From the NCBI GenBank assembly GCA_963383645.1, contig OY726569.1:32155592-32219591 (forward strand): a stretch of DNA of 64,000 nucleotides, in the 5' to 3' direction. The first letter of the stretch is position 1; the number at the start of each line of letters is the position of its first letter. This DNA comes from Muscardinus avellanarius (taxonomy: Eukaryota; Chordata; Mammalia; Rodentia; Gliridae). The notes under the pieces were generated by a model. That model was given only the letters and a program-made list of their open reading frames with translations. It was not told the origin of the DNA and did no database searches. This document shows, in pieces, positions 21,791 through 33,893 of the stretch. Position numbers and translations under genes: made by a program.

Positions 21791-22575
21791 TTACACCAAA
21801 TCTCAGAGATTATCACCATTTACAATCTGCAAATGAGATTAAGCCTTTTGAGTTCCTTAAAAGAACCCAGAGAGAAAATCTGAGAGTCAGCTGAGGACTC
21901 ACTGGTGAGGAGTCACTTGACTTAATGTGCTGAAAAAATAGATTTTGGTCTCTATCTTTAAATAATTTCTTCCAGTTAAAGTTTTCTTGTAAAAGAGAGG
22001 AAAAATGATATCAGGAGGCATAGAAATGGCAGTGTCCTAGACTTCATTGCTTTTCTGGCAAACATGAATACAATTCAGCCATTTCCTGGAATAGTACTCA
22101 TTCTAGAGGAAGAGAAAATTAAAAACAAAATTAGGGTAATGGGAGATATTAAGCTTGCCTTTTGTTTTACACAGATAGAATCATAAAGAGAAAGACTCTG
22201 CTTTTTTCTTTTGGAGGATTACCTATTCTGATTTCCTAGGCATATTAATTTGCTGCAATTCACTGCAGAAGCTAATTTTTATTTTTTGGAATTAATTGAG
22301 CCGAAAGCTGGATTCATGACAGCCCATCCCCTCAGTGGCCAGCACAGAAGCTGAGGACAGACGGCCATTTCAACTTTACTAGCCTGACATCCTGCATAAT
22401 CAATGCAAGTCAGCCACAAAGACTGGCTGCCTATGTTCATGCCCATTTGCAAGTTGGCTGAGCGCCCAATCACAAATTGGGATGCCAGTTCCACTAGGGC
22501 ACAAGTGTCAACAAAAGATCACTTCAAACAAGAAGCCTGCTCAGTTTTGTAAGACCCATCATTTTGTTCAGGAAT
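21791..22575. other. Unique block, candidate conserved part at 22230-22500
   Basis: No repeats recognised. At 22230-22500 the sequence is complex and not AT-drifted ('ttgagccgaaagctggattcatgacag', 'gcataatcaatgcaagtcagccac'), so it could be a conserved non-coding element. The 26-bp source or copy of the 21325 insert lies at 22028-22053. Confidence 0.3.
22028..22053 (+). repeat. 26-bp exact direct repeat of 21325-21350
   Basis: ggcagtgtcctagacttc followed by attgcttt is identical in both places, 703 bp apart in the same orientation. Flanks are unrelated, so this is not a recognised interspersed repeat. Confidence 0.9.
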
Positions 22576-22729
22576 AGAGAGAAAGGAAGAAAGGAAGGAA
22601 GGAAGGGAGGAAGGAAGGGAGGAAGGGAGGGAGGGAGGGAGGGGAAGAAAGAAAGAAGGAAGGAAAGAAGGAAGGAAGGAAGGAAGGAAGGAAGGAAGGA
22701 AGGAAGGAAGGAAGGGAGGAAGGAAAAGA
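22576..22729. repeat. (GGAA)n/(GGGA)n purine tract
   Basis: About 150 bp of nearly uninterrupted purine built of GGAA, GGGA and GAAA units. GGAA is also the core of ETS-family binding sites, but here it is simply a long microsatellite. Confidence 0.95.
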
Positions 22730-23054
22730 TTATGGTGGCTTATCCCATATGGCAGACAAAACAGCTATTTACATGCCATCATACCTTTAGCCCCAAGGGA
22801 CGTTTTATTGAATAACAGTGCAATCTTCTCTATCCTTTAATTTTGACTTTTGATTTCTGCATTTCAAATGAGGCAGAAAGGATATGGTATGTCCATCCTG
22901 AGAGCTATTGGAAATCTCCAGCCCCTTTGTTCCCGTCACATGCATTGGAGATGGGAAGAGTAAGCAAAGCATGCTCGTGTGCACAGCGTCTCTAGACACT
23001 AATTAGAATAGTGGATAGCACACCTAACAAAATGCAAATGCATGCCTTAATATT
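22730..23054. other. Unique sequence
   Basis: No repeat or gene recognised. Confidence 0.4.
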
Positions 23055-23130
23055 CAATTAATTCATCAAATATTGGTTAAGTGCCAGGCACCCAGTAGAG
23101 ACTGGTCTCCCTGCCTCGAGTTTTTTCTCT
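23055..23130 (-). mobile_element. Probable L2 3' fragment
   Basis: 'attcaattaattcatcaaatattggttaagtgccaggcacccagtagagactggtctccctgcctcgag' fits the reverse L2 end pattern. Confidence 0.5.
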
Positions 23131-23955
23131 TCCAATAGAGCCCACACACCTGCTGTCATATTAGTGAATCTCACCAAATCATGGTTCCCATTCACTTACT
23201 CTCACACTCAAAATGCTCAAGGTTTGCCACCAGCCATGGAATAATTCTGAACATTTTGCATGGAAAAAACAACCTCCCATTCATATTGTAGCTGAAATCC
23301 ATGTTTTTATTGTCACAAAGTCATTCAGGCTCTGATAGAAGCTAAAGGAAGCATGCAAAATTTTTTCTCCATCTATGCCTTGACCTCATTCCATCTATGT
23401 CTTTCCTTATCCTCTCACTAAATGTGGAAATTCTCATCATTTTAATAAAGACCAGATGTCTCCTTGGATTCAACTTTTCAAGTTCCACTATGAGGCAGTA
23501 TCAATGAGAAGCATTTAAAAAAATACCTCATTCCATCTCAATTGTAATTTGAAAAGGAGATATTATACCTAATTTGCATGCATTGGACCAAATGTTGAGA
23601 GGGGCTGAGGACACAGATATCTGACTGGCCACTGGCCGTGCCTAAGCCTGAGCTGAGACTCCCTAGTCCAGCTGTTTGCACTAGCAAGCTCCTTTCCTCC
23701 TTTGAGGACCTTCCCTGTCTTCATTCCTTCAAGACATCCTTCCCCTGAACATTCATAACACTTAATTCATGCCATTCTTGAGGTTTTAATTGCCTTATAA
23801 CTTGTATTATTCAACAATTCATTAAAGATTTAGTGAGCAACTCAATCATTTTAATGAAATCTCCAGATGATAATAATAGAGAGGAAAAAGGAGAAAGAAG
23901 AGAAGAGTAAAACAGTCTTTTCTGACCCAAATGTTTGTGTCAGAATGGTACCACG
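23131..23955. other. Unique sequence
   Basis: No repeat family or gene recognised. Purine-rich near 23870-23910. Confidence 0.4.
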
Positions 23956-23959
23956 CACT

Positions 23960-24085
23960 TTCGTAGACTGTCACCTTGGATCACTGCAACACATCTCCAA
24001 AGCAGGTATCATTACCTCTGAAAAAGTTAAAAAAGACTCAAAAAGTCCAGTAACTTTCCCAAGATTGTAAGTCAGCTATTTATTA
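23960..24085 (-). mobile_element. Probable MIR, degraded
   Basis: 'tctccaaagcaggtatcattacctctgaaaaagttaaaaaagactcaaaaagtccagtaactttcccaagattgtaagtcagc' follows the reverse MIR core. Confidence 0.55.
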
Positions 24086-24129
24086 GGTGACAATTTAAAC
24101 ATAACAATTCTTTCAACTTTCAAAAAAAA

Positions 24130-24230
24130 AAAATGTTTGACTGGTTACGATGTGCCAGCATTATTCTAAGTGTTTGGTACTTGGAAGTAAACAAAGTAAA
24201 CAGAAATCTCAGCACCCAAGGAGCAGGGTG
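24130..24230 (-). mobile_element. Probable L2 fragment
   Basis: 'tggttacgatgtgccagcattattctaagtgtttggtacttggaagtaaacaaagtaaacagaaatctcagcacccaaggagc' corresponds to the reverse L2 pattern (tgtgccaggcactgttctaggcgctgg...aacaaaacagac). Confidence 0.6.
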
Positions 24231-24617
24231 CTAGGAGGGTTAGAGAACAAACTGAATGCACAGCGTATTAAGACAAGGTGAGGGATGAGAATCGAATCGA
24301 GCAGAGTAGGTAAAATCGAAACTACCCAAGATAGGTACTGAGTGTGCAATTCTAAATTCTTAGCATGGTCTACATAGACCTCACAGAAAAGAAGCCTAAG
24401 GAAAGATAAGAAGAGCTAAGGAAAGAGGAAGGCATACCAGGCAGCAGGAAAACCACCACAAAACCCAAGGTGGGAGCATCTTATGCAAAGGTAGAATGGA
24501 GAAGGACACGCCTCAAATGGCTCGATTTGCTTCCTTGCATCCCACTCTTCAAAACATAAACAAATCAGCTAAGTACCACAACTTACTATAATGACAGGTA
24601 GCATAAAGAGCTATGTG
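24231..24617. other. Unique sequence, perhaps decayed L2 continuation
   Basis: Purine-rich, ordinary complexity. No firm identification. Confidence 0.35.
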
Positions 24618-24624
24618 TCAAGAA

Positions 24625-24820
24625 TTTTTTTGTGTGTGTGGTACTGGGGATGGAACCTAGGGGTATTCTACATCCGAGGGACACCCCCAGCCCTGAAACA
24701 GGGTCTCACTAAGTTGCGGAGGGTCTCACCAAGTAGCTGAGTCTGGCTGTGAAACTGCAGTCCTTCCTGTCTAGGCCTCCCAAATGCTGGGATTACAAGC
24801 ATGTGCCACCGTGCCCGGTT
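24625..24820 (-). mobile_element. B1-ID SINE with deleted linker
   Basis: ID half runs straight into the B1 half ('cccccagccctgaaacagggtctcact'), lacking the usual 'attttttattctttatttt' linker. The 'gagtctggctgtgaaactgcagtccttcctgtctaggcctcccaaatgctggg' part fits the ctgtctg subfamily. Flanking tcaagaa at 24618-24624 and 24821-24827. Confidence 0.9.
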
Positions 24821-24834
24821 TCAAGAACTCTTAT

Positions 24835-24965
24835 AAGTGATTTACATGTACTTTTATTTAACATTTACAAGAAACAATGAGGTACTCATCATTCCCACCT
24901 GGGATGATAAAAATGCAGTAACTGGTGGCTACGAATCTTACTCATGGTCATCCAGGTTTTAAGAG
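24835..24965 (-). mobile_element. Probable MIR, degraded
   Basis: 'gatttacatgtacttttatttaacatttacaagaaacaatgaggtactcatcattcccacctgggatgataaaaatgcag...catggtcatccagg' fits reverse MIR. Confidence 0.5.
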
Positions 24966-25177
24966 CCGATGCTGCGCATGCGCCAAGGCAGGCTGCTTCA
25001 GAGCCCCTGTTCTGAGCTACTGATGGAGCTCATTACTTTCACAGCTAAAGAGTACACCATTCTGTGAATGCACCACAATATATTCATCTCTTCTCTTGGT
25101 GATACACATAATGAATGTTTCCATCTTTGTTATTATTAAAAATGATGCCAGTATGACATTTTTATATATTTGTATGG

Positions 25178-25228
<51 letters not shown>

Positions 25229-25230
25229 CG
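25178..25230. repeat. (TA)n(GA)n compound microsatellite
   Basis: About 19 bp of TA directly joined to about 33 bp of GA with two GC interruptions. Confidence 0.95.
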
Positions 25231-25683
25231 CTTCTTTAGGTTATACACTTTAGAGCAGAATTTCTGAACCACAGACAATGTACCCAAGACACCATCTGTA
25301 GTCCTTTCCGATATTAGACAGAGATATGAATACATTTTCCTTTATTCCTCACCCTTTCCTAGAATTACTTAGTATGATTTAGATTTTAGTATTGAATGCA
25401 ATGACTCATAGACATTTTATTTAATATTTTATACTTTTCAAAATTATTTTTGCTATTGCATTTTATTATCACAGTTACAAAATTTCTTAATTTTACTTTG
25501 AAGAGACTTTTTTATTCAATGCCATTTTTGAAACTGTAATAGTGAATTGAAACAGAGTGGACATGTTTCAAATTGGTGAATGAAGCTGGATATATGATAT
25601 ATTTATTCATAGGCACACAAATTTGATGCAGGTAAATTTTTATAATTTGCTGTTATGTTTACATTAAAAAAGTAATATCTAGA
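25231..25683. other. Unique AT-rich sequence
   Basis: No element or gene recognised. Confidence 0.4.
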
Positions 25684-25800
25684 TCAGGAGACAGGAAGAT
25701 CCCAAGTTTGAGGCCAACTCTGTGAATTCTAGAAAATAAAAAGGGCTGGTAGTGTAGCTGGGGGGTAGTATGCTCCTGAGTTCAATCCCAAGTACCATAA
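25684..25800 (+). mobile_element. 5'-truncated or degraded B1-ID SINE
   Basis: Begins within the B1 half ('caggagacaggaagatcccaagtttgaggcc') and continues through linker and ID half 'gggctggtagtgtagctggggggtagtatgctcctgagttcaatcccaagtacc'. Confidence 0.85.
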
Positions 25801-25905
25801 AATGAGAAATATTTGTATCTATATTTATTTATCTACTCACATAAATCTGAAGGAATTGCAGCCGACTAATTAAAAGTGCAGTTCTAGAGTTCTAGTTTAC
25901 TAATG

Positions 25906-26290
25906 CCCTTTACACTGTGACTTTGGAGCCTCTACCTCCAAGAGCTGGGGTTTGTTTTTATATTCTTTGGTATAGGCTTTGACCAGCAGAATTCAGTGGA
26001 ATTTAAGCTGTGTCAGTTCCAAGACTAGAGGCCTTCCATATTTTCCCTTTTTCTTGGAATTCTGTTTCTGCCATGAGAAAAATAAACCAAATTTTGCCAG
26101 CTAGATGATGAGAGACCATACGGAACAGAGTCAAGTCATCTACTCTGAGACTGCTCTAGACCAGCCATGCTACAGGAAGCCCTCAGCTGACTCCAACTTC
26201 TCCATAAGCTGGAGGATGAAAACTCAGCCCAGCTGAGCTCAGCAGAGACCTGCCCAATTAGAAGCATTTCCCAGATGACTCATAGACCCT
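25906..26290 (+). mobile_element. Probable ancient LTR (MLT/ERVL-like)
   Basis: 'tttgaccagcagaattcagtggaatttaagctgtgtcagttcc', 'ctagatgatgagagaccatacggaacagagtc' and 'agcccagctgagctcagcagagacctgcc' follow the order of an old mammalian LTR I recall (gaatgtggcggaagtgac... gatgatgagagaccacgtggag...). The family name is uncertain. Confidence 0.45.
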
Positions 26291-27974
26291 TGAGCATTAA
26301 TGATATTTTTACTTTTCCAAGTCTTTGGAGTTTGAGATTTTAGCAAGAGCTAATTAATATGGGAATTTTGTCAACTGTTGGAATTAGAGTGATTTTAGTG
26401 TCACATCTGTTCTTTGTTTCTATTTTCATTAATTAGCATTTATTACACTTTTGAGAAAAGCTTAATAAAAGTCTACAAAGATACAGTATAATGGTGGGTG
26501 GGATGAATAACTTTTTAAAAATATCTTTTCAATAAGCATGTATTACTTTGAAAGGATCAACAACATGAATCTACAAATGTTAATTATGCAAATAGTATGT
26601 GCAAGCATTGTGCTAAATATTGAGATAAACAGTAACAAAGAAAAACCTCTATAAAAACACTATTGTTTAAATATAAGCTTAAAAATACAGGTTGATAATA
26701 AATAAATAATAAAACAAAGAACAAAATAAAACAAAAAACACATCATAAGAAACCCAACCCAGTCTAGGAAATCAGATTTTTAAAATGTGTGTTATGTTAA
26801 CAGTGGTGGGAATAATGAGATGGTCCTGGTAATGTCAACTATGACGGAGAAGCTAAAGTAGAAAAAGGAGAAAGTAGGGAGTGGGTAAGGATTTAGAGAA
26901 CTTTGAGTAGAGAGTAAAAAATTTGTAGGAATTTGTTTCAGATAGCTGAAATTGAAATTAAAAAAAAAGAATATGACAAGGGCATAGCTTCTTCTCACAG
27001 AGTCTCAGAAAAAAACATATCAATAATAGTTTCTATAGAGGAATACTGATTGTGAAAGTCAGGCCTTTGGCTAGGACACCAGATCAGGGCACTGACAGAT
27101 ATTCTATTTTATCATTAAGGCTAGTAACTTCTGGGGAGAAAAGGTTACAAACCTAGACCATCATTTAAAAGTCACTTGAAAGGATCAGGAATATATTTGA
27201 GTCCAGAGTGCAAACATCTCCTGGCACCACATTTCCTATACTATATTCATTTTCACCAGGTGCCAAACTGTCCTCTTTTGAGTTTTCATCTTCCTTTTCT
27301 TCCACATCCATCCTTCCAATGTCCCAGGTCAGCCTGCCACTGTACATGCCACCTGCCCAACATATAAACCTATAAATAGGTTTATATTGTATGCTTCTAG
27401 CCCTTGACTACAAGCTAGCAAATCTTACCAGTGCTGTATCTCCATATCTGTTCCAATCCATAGAATTTATAGGGGGAAATATTTTCTTGTTGCTATCATT
27501 TGCCATTGCAAGTATACTTCTGAAGCAATATTACTACAAGACCCTCACCTTATATAGAGAGGGATAATGAGAAAGTAAGGGAATAAAAAGGGCAGATAAA
27601 TGAGTATCACACTTTATGAGAATGTTTCAAGTGATCATCAGAGTAGAGCACCATATCTTGCCATATTCTTCCTAGAAAAAGAAGACCTGGGACATGTTCT
27701 TTCCTGTTGATGGATGAGTCATGCATATTTCTATTTGTTTTTCCTTTTAGGGTCCACAGACAACATTATAAATATGGGAAAATTCTCTCTGGGTAGTTGT
27801 TCATATTATTGGTATCCAAATGCTGGTTTGGTCCTCCCTGGAGCATAGGGAATCCATACCCAAAGGATTTGATGAGAATAGTGCTTATACCATTGTTGTT
27901 TATTCAGCTTGAATTTTATCTTTTACAATTGTCTCTACATAATTCACTTTGGTTGTTTTTCTTTTTATTAATTG

Positions 27975-27975
<1 letters not shown>
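26291..27975. other. Mostly unique AT-rich sequence
   Basis: About 26575-26640 has weak L2-like words ('tatgtgcaagcattgtgctaaatattgagataaacagtaacaaag'). 26690-26745 is A-rich. The rest, to the GT microsatellite, is unique with only short non-significant open frames. Confidence 0.4.

Positions 27976-28016
<41 letters not shown>
27976..28016. repeat. (GT)n microsatellite
   Basis: 41 bp of pure GT adjoining the tail end of a minus-strand SINE. Z-DNA-prone sequence. Confidence 0.95.
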
Positions 28017-28019
<3 letters not shown>

Positions 28020-28217
28020 GTACTGGGAATTGAACCTAGGAGAATTCAATTTTGAGCCACATCCCCAGCCCTATTTTATTTTATTTTTATTTTGAAACGG
28101 GGTTTCACTAATTTGCTAAGGGTCTTGTTAAGTTGCTGAGACTGGTCTTGAACCTGTGGCCCTCCTGTTTTGGCCTCCCAAGAACTGGGGTTACAGACAT
28201 GCGCCACCATGCCCAGA
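28017..28217 (-). mobile_element. B1-ID SINE
   Basis: 'ttggtactgggaattgaacctaggagaattcaattttgagccacatccccagccc', (TTTTA) linker, B1 half to 'gcgccaccatgccc'. Confidence 0.9.
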
Positions 28218-28300
28218 TGTAACACACTTTTGATAGTAATAGTAGAGTGTATCTGCTCACTGCTATTTCAAGGACTATGCAGAGCTAAACAGACATTGGC

Positions 28301-28632
28301 TGTTATCGTTTGTTTGTGTAGCCTTCAAAATTCATGTTGAAACTTAATCCCCAATGCAACAGCATTGAAATGTGGGGTATTTAAAAAACAGTATGCCATG
28401 CATGAAGTTATCATCTTATAAAGGGGCTACAAGGAACTAGGCCTTTTTATTTCCACCATGTGAGGCTGCAACAGTATAGTGTCATCTTCGAAGCAGAGAG
28501 TCTTCACTAGACACTGAATCTGCCATTCCTGGGTCTTGACTTCCTTCTATCCAGAACAGTGAGAAAATAAACTTCTGTTCCTTATAAATTTTCTCTGGCA
28601 TTTTGCTATCACAGTACAAGCCGACTAAGAAC
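28301..28632 (+). mobile_element. Solo LTR, MaLR/MST-like
   Basis: Starts 'tgttatcgtttgtttg', then 'aaaattcatgttgaaacttaatccccaatgcaacagc', 'gactgaatctgcc'-type middle, and ends 'gagaaaataaacttctgttccttataaattttctctggcattttgctatcacagtacaagccgactaag'. These are the ordered landmarks of MaLR LTRs, including the AATAAA polyadenylation signal. No internal retroviral sequence adjoins it. Confidence 0.75.
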
Positions 28633-29214
28633 TTGGTAAACCTCAGGTCCATACAAGCAGAAAGAAAATATAGGTATCTGAAATGTCTTCTCCTGCATAG
28701 GAAATAAGCTTTGGTTGATAATGGGATGCAAGAGAGAAAAGGAAATTGATAGAAGCTCACAATTGCCTCCATTTGAAAGTGTGAACTCTAAACTACAACA
28801 AGGAACAGAAAATTTGTGCAAGAAAAAAAATGTGGTTTGGAAGATGAAACATCTAGAAGCAACCAGAAAATCACATGTATTATGAGCTGGCTAGCTAGGA
28901 AGAAAAAAACCCAATAAGTGGTGAGACTTTACCCCTTTTAGGGTTGTTTGTTGGGAAAGGAGCCGCCAACAAATTTCTGAGTTTTTAAAACAGTTCACAA
29001 GACTCACAAGTATAAGATCCAATCTCATTGGCAAAATAGAAAGCCAAATGATAGATATATGCAGATTCATTATAGTAATTTGCTCAACCCTTCTGTGTTT
29101 AAAATTTTTTATAAAATGTAAATGAAAGATAAAACAAATTCTAGCTCAATAATAGTAAAAACAAAAAAGACAATGTATTGGCTTCAAATGCTCTCAAGGG
29201 GACATGTTGGCAGA
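28633..29214. other. Unique sequence
   Basis: No element or gene recognised. Confidence 0.4.
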
Positions 29215-29610
29215 GGTCTTCCTATACTTAAAAGAACAGGTTAGAGATAGAACGGTTCCTTTTGACTCATGGTTTCAGAGGTTTAGTCTAAGGTGGGCCA
29301 GCTCCAAGACAGAAACATCATGGTGGCAGAAAAGTTGGAGGAAAGATGCTAAGCTCATAGCAACCAGGAAAGAGGAAGAAAGAGCAGGGACCATGGACAT
29401 CTATAGTTCCCAAGAGTATGCCTCCAGTGACCTAGCTTCCTCAGTTATGTTCCACCTGACTACAGTTACTACCAGATAAATTTATTCAAGTTATTAATCT
29501 ATCAATGGATTTTTCCATTCATGAGATTCATAGTCTGATTGGATTATTTTACTTCCACGTTGCTGAAACATGAGCTTTTCTAAAGAACATTTCACATCCA
29601 AACCACAACA
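29215..29610 (-). mobile_element. Solo LTR, MaLR (ORR1/MLT1-like)
   Basis: Reverse copy: 'gactcatggtttcagaggtttagtctaaggtgggccagctccaag', 'acatcatggtggcagaa', 'gcctccagtgacctagcttcctcag', and at the right end 'catttcacatccaaaccacaaca', the start of such LTRs read backwards. Confidence 0.75.
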
Positions 29611-31355
29611 TTGAAAAATCTAAGAGAAGCCCATCTGTGGAGTAAGCCTACCTTTGTTATAAAATATGTTCCCTTTCTTTTCTGGGAAACCAGAAAGTAT
29701 ATATATATTCAGTTGTAAATTCACTTTTTGGAGACCCTTCTCCTTATCATAACTTGAAACATTCAGTTGCCTTCACAATGTCAAAAATAAGTGAACCTGT
29801 ATGTCTATGAATTTTGACTCACAGGATGCCCAGAAGTAGCCCTAGAGGGAAAAAATTGCAGGAGATAAAATTATAGAAAGAGCACTTCATTTCTCAGAGC
29901 ACCTAGAGTTTCTTTTATACATTTTAGGGTACTCTTTGCAAATATATTCATGTTTTTCCTATAAAGAAATAATCTTAACACTACTGAATTTCATATGAGC
30001 TATCTATGGAATTAATCTCTCAGCCTTTTAGAAACCTGTCGTGGGTGGCCTGCTTTCTCATCTTAATTTGTGATCTTTCCTGTGGCTATATATACAAAAT
30101 ATAACTCATTCGTGTACAGTTATATGGAATGATAAAGAACGGATTGTTACACAACTAGGTATAACTGCATCCACTAAGTCAATAGGCGAGACATTTCTGA
30201 TTGCAGGCAAATTTATGATTCCTCCTGACACTGTACATCATTTGAATAAGAATCTTTCCTTTGCTTTAAACTCTTTAAAAAAAATTGTAAAAGGAGTTAG
30301 CAAGACTGAAGAAAATATTAATTTTCTTCTGTTTCCAATCTTTTTCAGGTGTGTATTGATTAGAAACCAACTCAGTGATTTAATTAGAAATACAAGTTTT
30401 TCTCTTTCCCTTAGGTTCAGATCAAATTTACCAACTTTTTTCACATATTTTCTTATGCTGAAGCTATAAACATCAGAGACAGCCTGAGCTCCCAGGTATC
30501 CTTTAATTTGTTCACAAATCATTATGATCTAAACATGAGACATGATAACCCAGCTCCTGTGAGCTACCTCCACTAGCCTGCAGCAAGTGATGGATAGGAA
30601 TCACTGAAGTCCCACCCACCACCACCCTTCCCCCACCCAGCCTTTTACTATTTTTTTTTTTTTTTTTTTTTTTTTAGGAAATCTACCTGGGGAGTTCAGA
30701 AGGGAGCACATAGAGTGATTTGTTTTCAACAGTCCCAATTCACTGCTTTGTTTCTTTAAGAACACAGTTCCATTTTCCTTAGAACTCTTAGCTGACAATA
30801 AAAATTTTTAAAAAAGTTTATGGAGTGATCCCAAATAATCCATTTTGAAGCAAAATATAAAGACTTTTTTTTTGCATGTGGGTATTTTTACTAAAGCTGA
30901 ACAAACTTCTATGTGTTACGTTCAAAAGTAAAATGTTCTGTGTATCACAGCCTAAATATTTATAAATAGTAGAGCAATGAACATGTTAATCTGAGACAAG
31001 AAAGAGAACTTCATGGTTAGAGAAGGAGGGGCCCATGCATTGCTGCTATTAGGATCCTGTAAAAGGCATGAAAACATCCTGATAATGTGGGCTATGGGCC
31101 TTTGCATCCCTCAGTTTTATTTACGTAATCCAGTAAAACCAATATGGCTGCAGTGTGTGTAGCAAAAGCCTATATTACTTCCAGATGCACTCGTGTTCTT
31201 TCCCACCATGTCAACACAATGTCAGACCACAGAGGGTTCCAGTCTGGTGACTGCTTCTTGCTTGCAGTAAACAGTAACTGTTTAAGACTGTTTCAAGAGC
31301 AAGTACAAAGAAAATGACAAGGCCTCAAAAGGCTACAACACATTACATATTAATT
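29611..31355. other. Long unique block
   Basis: No SINEs. A run of about 25 T at 30651-30675 would be an A tail for something on the minus strand, but the sequence to its right matches no element or transcript I know. Open frames at 30215-30522 lie on opposite strands of the same AT-rich stretch and are probably spurious. Confidence 0.4.
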
Positions 31356-31357
31356 CT

Positions 31358-31580
31358 CTAGCCTTGCGGTTAAGAAGGCAGACTCAGAAGCCACAGATCC
31401 TAGGCCTGAATCCCAACTTTAAGATGTCCTAAACTTGGGGCAAGTTACCCAAGGTCTCTGTGTCTCATTTGTACAATAAGAAAAATATATAATGCTACCA
31501 TATAGGATTGTCCTATTGGTTAAATAAGCAGTTATATACAGTCTTTACAATAGTTCCTGGCTTACTGTGAGATTTCAAGG
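31358..31580 (+). mobile_element. MIR
   Basis: 'gccttgcggttaagaaggcagactcagaagccacagatcctaggcctgaatcccaactt', 'aacttggggcaagttacccaaggtctctgtgtctcatttgtacaataag', then 'ggattgtcctattggttaaataagcagttatatacagtctttacaatagttcctggc': head, core and 3' part of MIR in order. Confidence 0.78.
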
Positions 31581-33214
31581 CATATTGTCATTGTTATTGC
31601 AAATCCCACCCATCCCTCCTCTTCAGCCTCTTCTTTCAGATACCAAGGTAAGAAGTGAAATGCACAAAGCCCCCTTCTCCAACAAAGAGGAATTTCATGA
31701 ACTTTGAAACATCACAGTAAATTCCATGGTTCTCCAGGATTAGGCATGGGAGAAAAGGGCCCTAGGAAATAATAGAGACTTGAAAAAGCACAGAGAGAGC
31801 CTCTGGGAGCAACGAGGCCTGGAGGCAGAAAGAAAGAGACATCGCTAATGCCAGCAGAAATTAGAAAGGAGCATAAGGAGAGAGACAACTCTCTAACCAG
31901 GAGCGACATGGAAGAAAACCGAGCTGTCCACAGGGCCACCCAGTCAAAGGCAGTTGTCATTTGTCATTTTTCCTTGTTTATTGTCAAGACTCTTCACCCC
32001 TTTTTTTTTTTGGTATGAATGAAGGTGGGGAAGGGATAAAGTACAATAAAATATTTTGCTTCATTCTCACTCATATTTAGTTGTATCTTTGACAATATGC
32101 TTCCCTAGTTATAATTCTTCAGAAAAGAAGAAAAAAAAGGGCCACCAAAGAAAACAACAAAACTTCCCAAACCTGAGGGTGTTTGCAGTCAACATCTGGA
32201 TAAGACTGCAGAAGAGCACAGGAGGTTGCAAAGCTGAATGAAATTTCTCTTATTATGCCATCATTTATAAAATAAATTGAAATTGGTCCTGTGCCATTCT
32301 CTTTCCTCAAGTTATTTACTGGAAAGCACTAGGGCAGAGATTATTTTCAGCAACTAGCTTCTTGCTATGACAGATAATATTCAAAACAGCTTATTATCAT
32401 CATTTGCTTCACTTCGGCATTAAGAAATAACTAATATTCACATCCTTCTAAATAATTACCGAATATCTCATCATCTGGAATTCTGTGAAAGACGTGAAAG
32501 TGAATCATAAACGTGGACAACTTTTCTCAACTAAATTATGTTTTCTCACTCCTGTCTCTACCACTTGAATAATCGGACTTCTCAGCAGATATGCTATTTC
32601 TTCTCACATCCTTTATTTCTAAAAGGAGAAAGGTCAAGTACATTTTGTAAGCATGTCTTATAGGTTCTGAAACCCCACACCATTTCAAATGCATTCAGAA
32701 AATTCTTAAGAACTAAAACCTTGATCAAGGCACTAAACATTCCATGTGTTGATTGACCTGGCAGCTCACCTGGGACTGATGAGTTGTTCTCAAAAGTTCT
32801 TTTGTAGCTTCTCGATAGTTAAAATAATACTAACTACCGACTTCACATTTACTGGTAATGGTACATTATCTTTTCTCTACCATGTCTTAAATACACTTGA
32901 AAATACCGCACACTGGCGAGAATTACGTAACAGGTTCCAGACTATAGCTTTGGAAATTATGTATTAAATTGTCTGAATTATGCCCTAATTCTCTTTCTCT
33001 CCTAAAGTTTTATAAATATAACATCACTGTGAAATATTTTTAAGAAGAAAATTGAAAAGATTTATGGAAAGAATGCTTTGGAGTTTTATAGCTAAATAAA
33101 AAATTTTTCTTAGTATCCTGCATTCTATCATCACAAAAATCACTAAATTAAAATAAAATTTTACAGCACTAACTCTCACAGCAAATAAACTACTTTTAGA
33201 TCTCCTAAGAAATT
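31581..33214. other. Long unique block
   Basis: No repeats recognised except short T/A runs. Open frames up to about 80 codons without recognisable content. Confidence 0.4.
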
Positions 33215-33231
33215 TTTATTATCTTTTCTTT

Positions 33232-33433
33232 CTTTTTTTTTTTTTTTTTTTTTGGTGGTACTGGGTGCCTGGAAACCTTTCTACCTCTGGGCTACACTCC
33301 CAGACCTATTTTTATACTTTTTTATTTGGAAACAGGGTCTCTTAAGCCAGCATGGCTGGCTTCGAACCTGCGGGATCCTCCTGTCTTCGCCTCCCAAGCG
33401 CAGGGATTACAAGTGTGCGCCACCACGCCCAGC
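33232..33433 (-). mobile_element. B1-ID SINE, young subfamily
   Basis: T22 tail, 'ggtggtactgggtgcctggaaacctttctacctctgggctacactcccagacct', short middle 'ttaagccagcatggctggcttcgaacctgcggg', head 'cgccaccacgcccagc'. Similar words tttattatctttt and tttattatctatt flank it at about 33215 and 33434. Confidence 0.93.
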
Positions 33434-33893
33434 TTTATTATCTATTTTTAATAATGCCTTTTGACATCATAAAAGCCATATCTCAAGGCAGCAGGGGCAA
33501 CTCAGCCTTTGATTAGACAGCAAACGTAACATTGTTCTTTCTTTAGATTTGATCTTCTGTAAGTAAACATTGATATTTACATCAATTTTTAAGTGTCATC
33601 TTTGAAACTAACAATAGTAATGTAGAGTATTTCTTTTTCCACTTGTTCTGTTGTGTCCCAGATACTATGTGTCTACAAATATGAGCAAAAGCTAGTACTT
33701 TGGTGACTTTAAGTTAGCACAGGAAAAAGAAAGGAAATCAGCCATCTTACATGCTTTTATTAATTTTATGTTAGGGAAAGATATAGGACAGAAAAGAAGA
33801 GGGGCATTCATTCTAGCCTCAGAATAAAGTGGGAATTATTCAGGTCAATTATTCAATAAACAATTGTGTTGCACTTATGAAAAGTTTCCCTGA
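33434..33893. other. Unique sequence
   Basis: No element or gene recognised. Confidence 0.4.

Noticed and set aside
22564..22815. Lys/Gly/Arg/Glu-rich open frame resembling a charged low-complexity protein
   Set aside because: Translation of the GGAA purine tract.
28301..28632. Possible intact endogenous retrovirus
   Set aside because: Only LTR-like sequence is present at this and the other LTR sites; no gag, pol or env-like frames flank them, so they are solo or fragmentary LTRs.
30651..30675. T25 run as the A tail of a minus-strand processed pseudogene
   Set aside because: The adjoining sequence matches no mRNA, SINE or L1 I recognise, and I find no clear target duplication.
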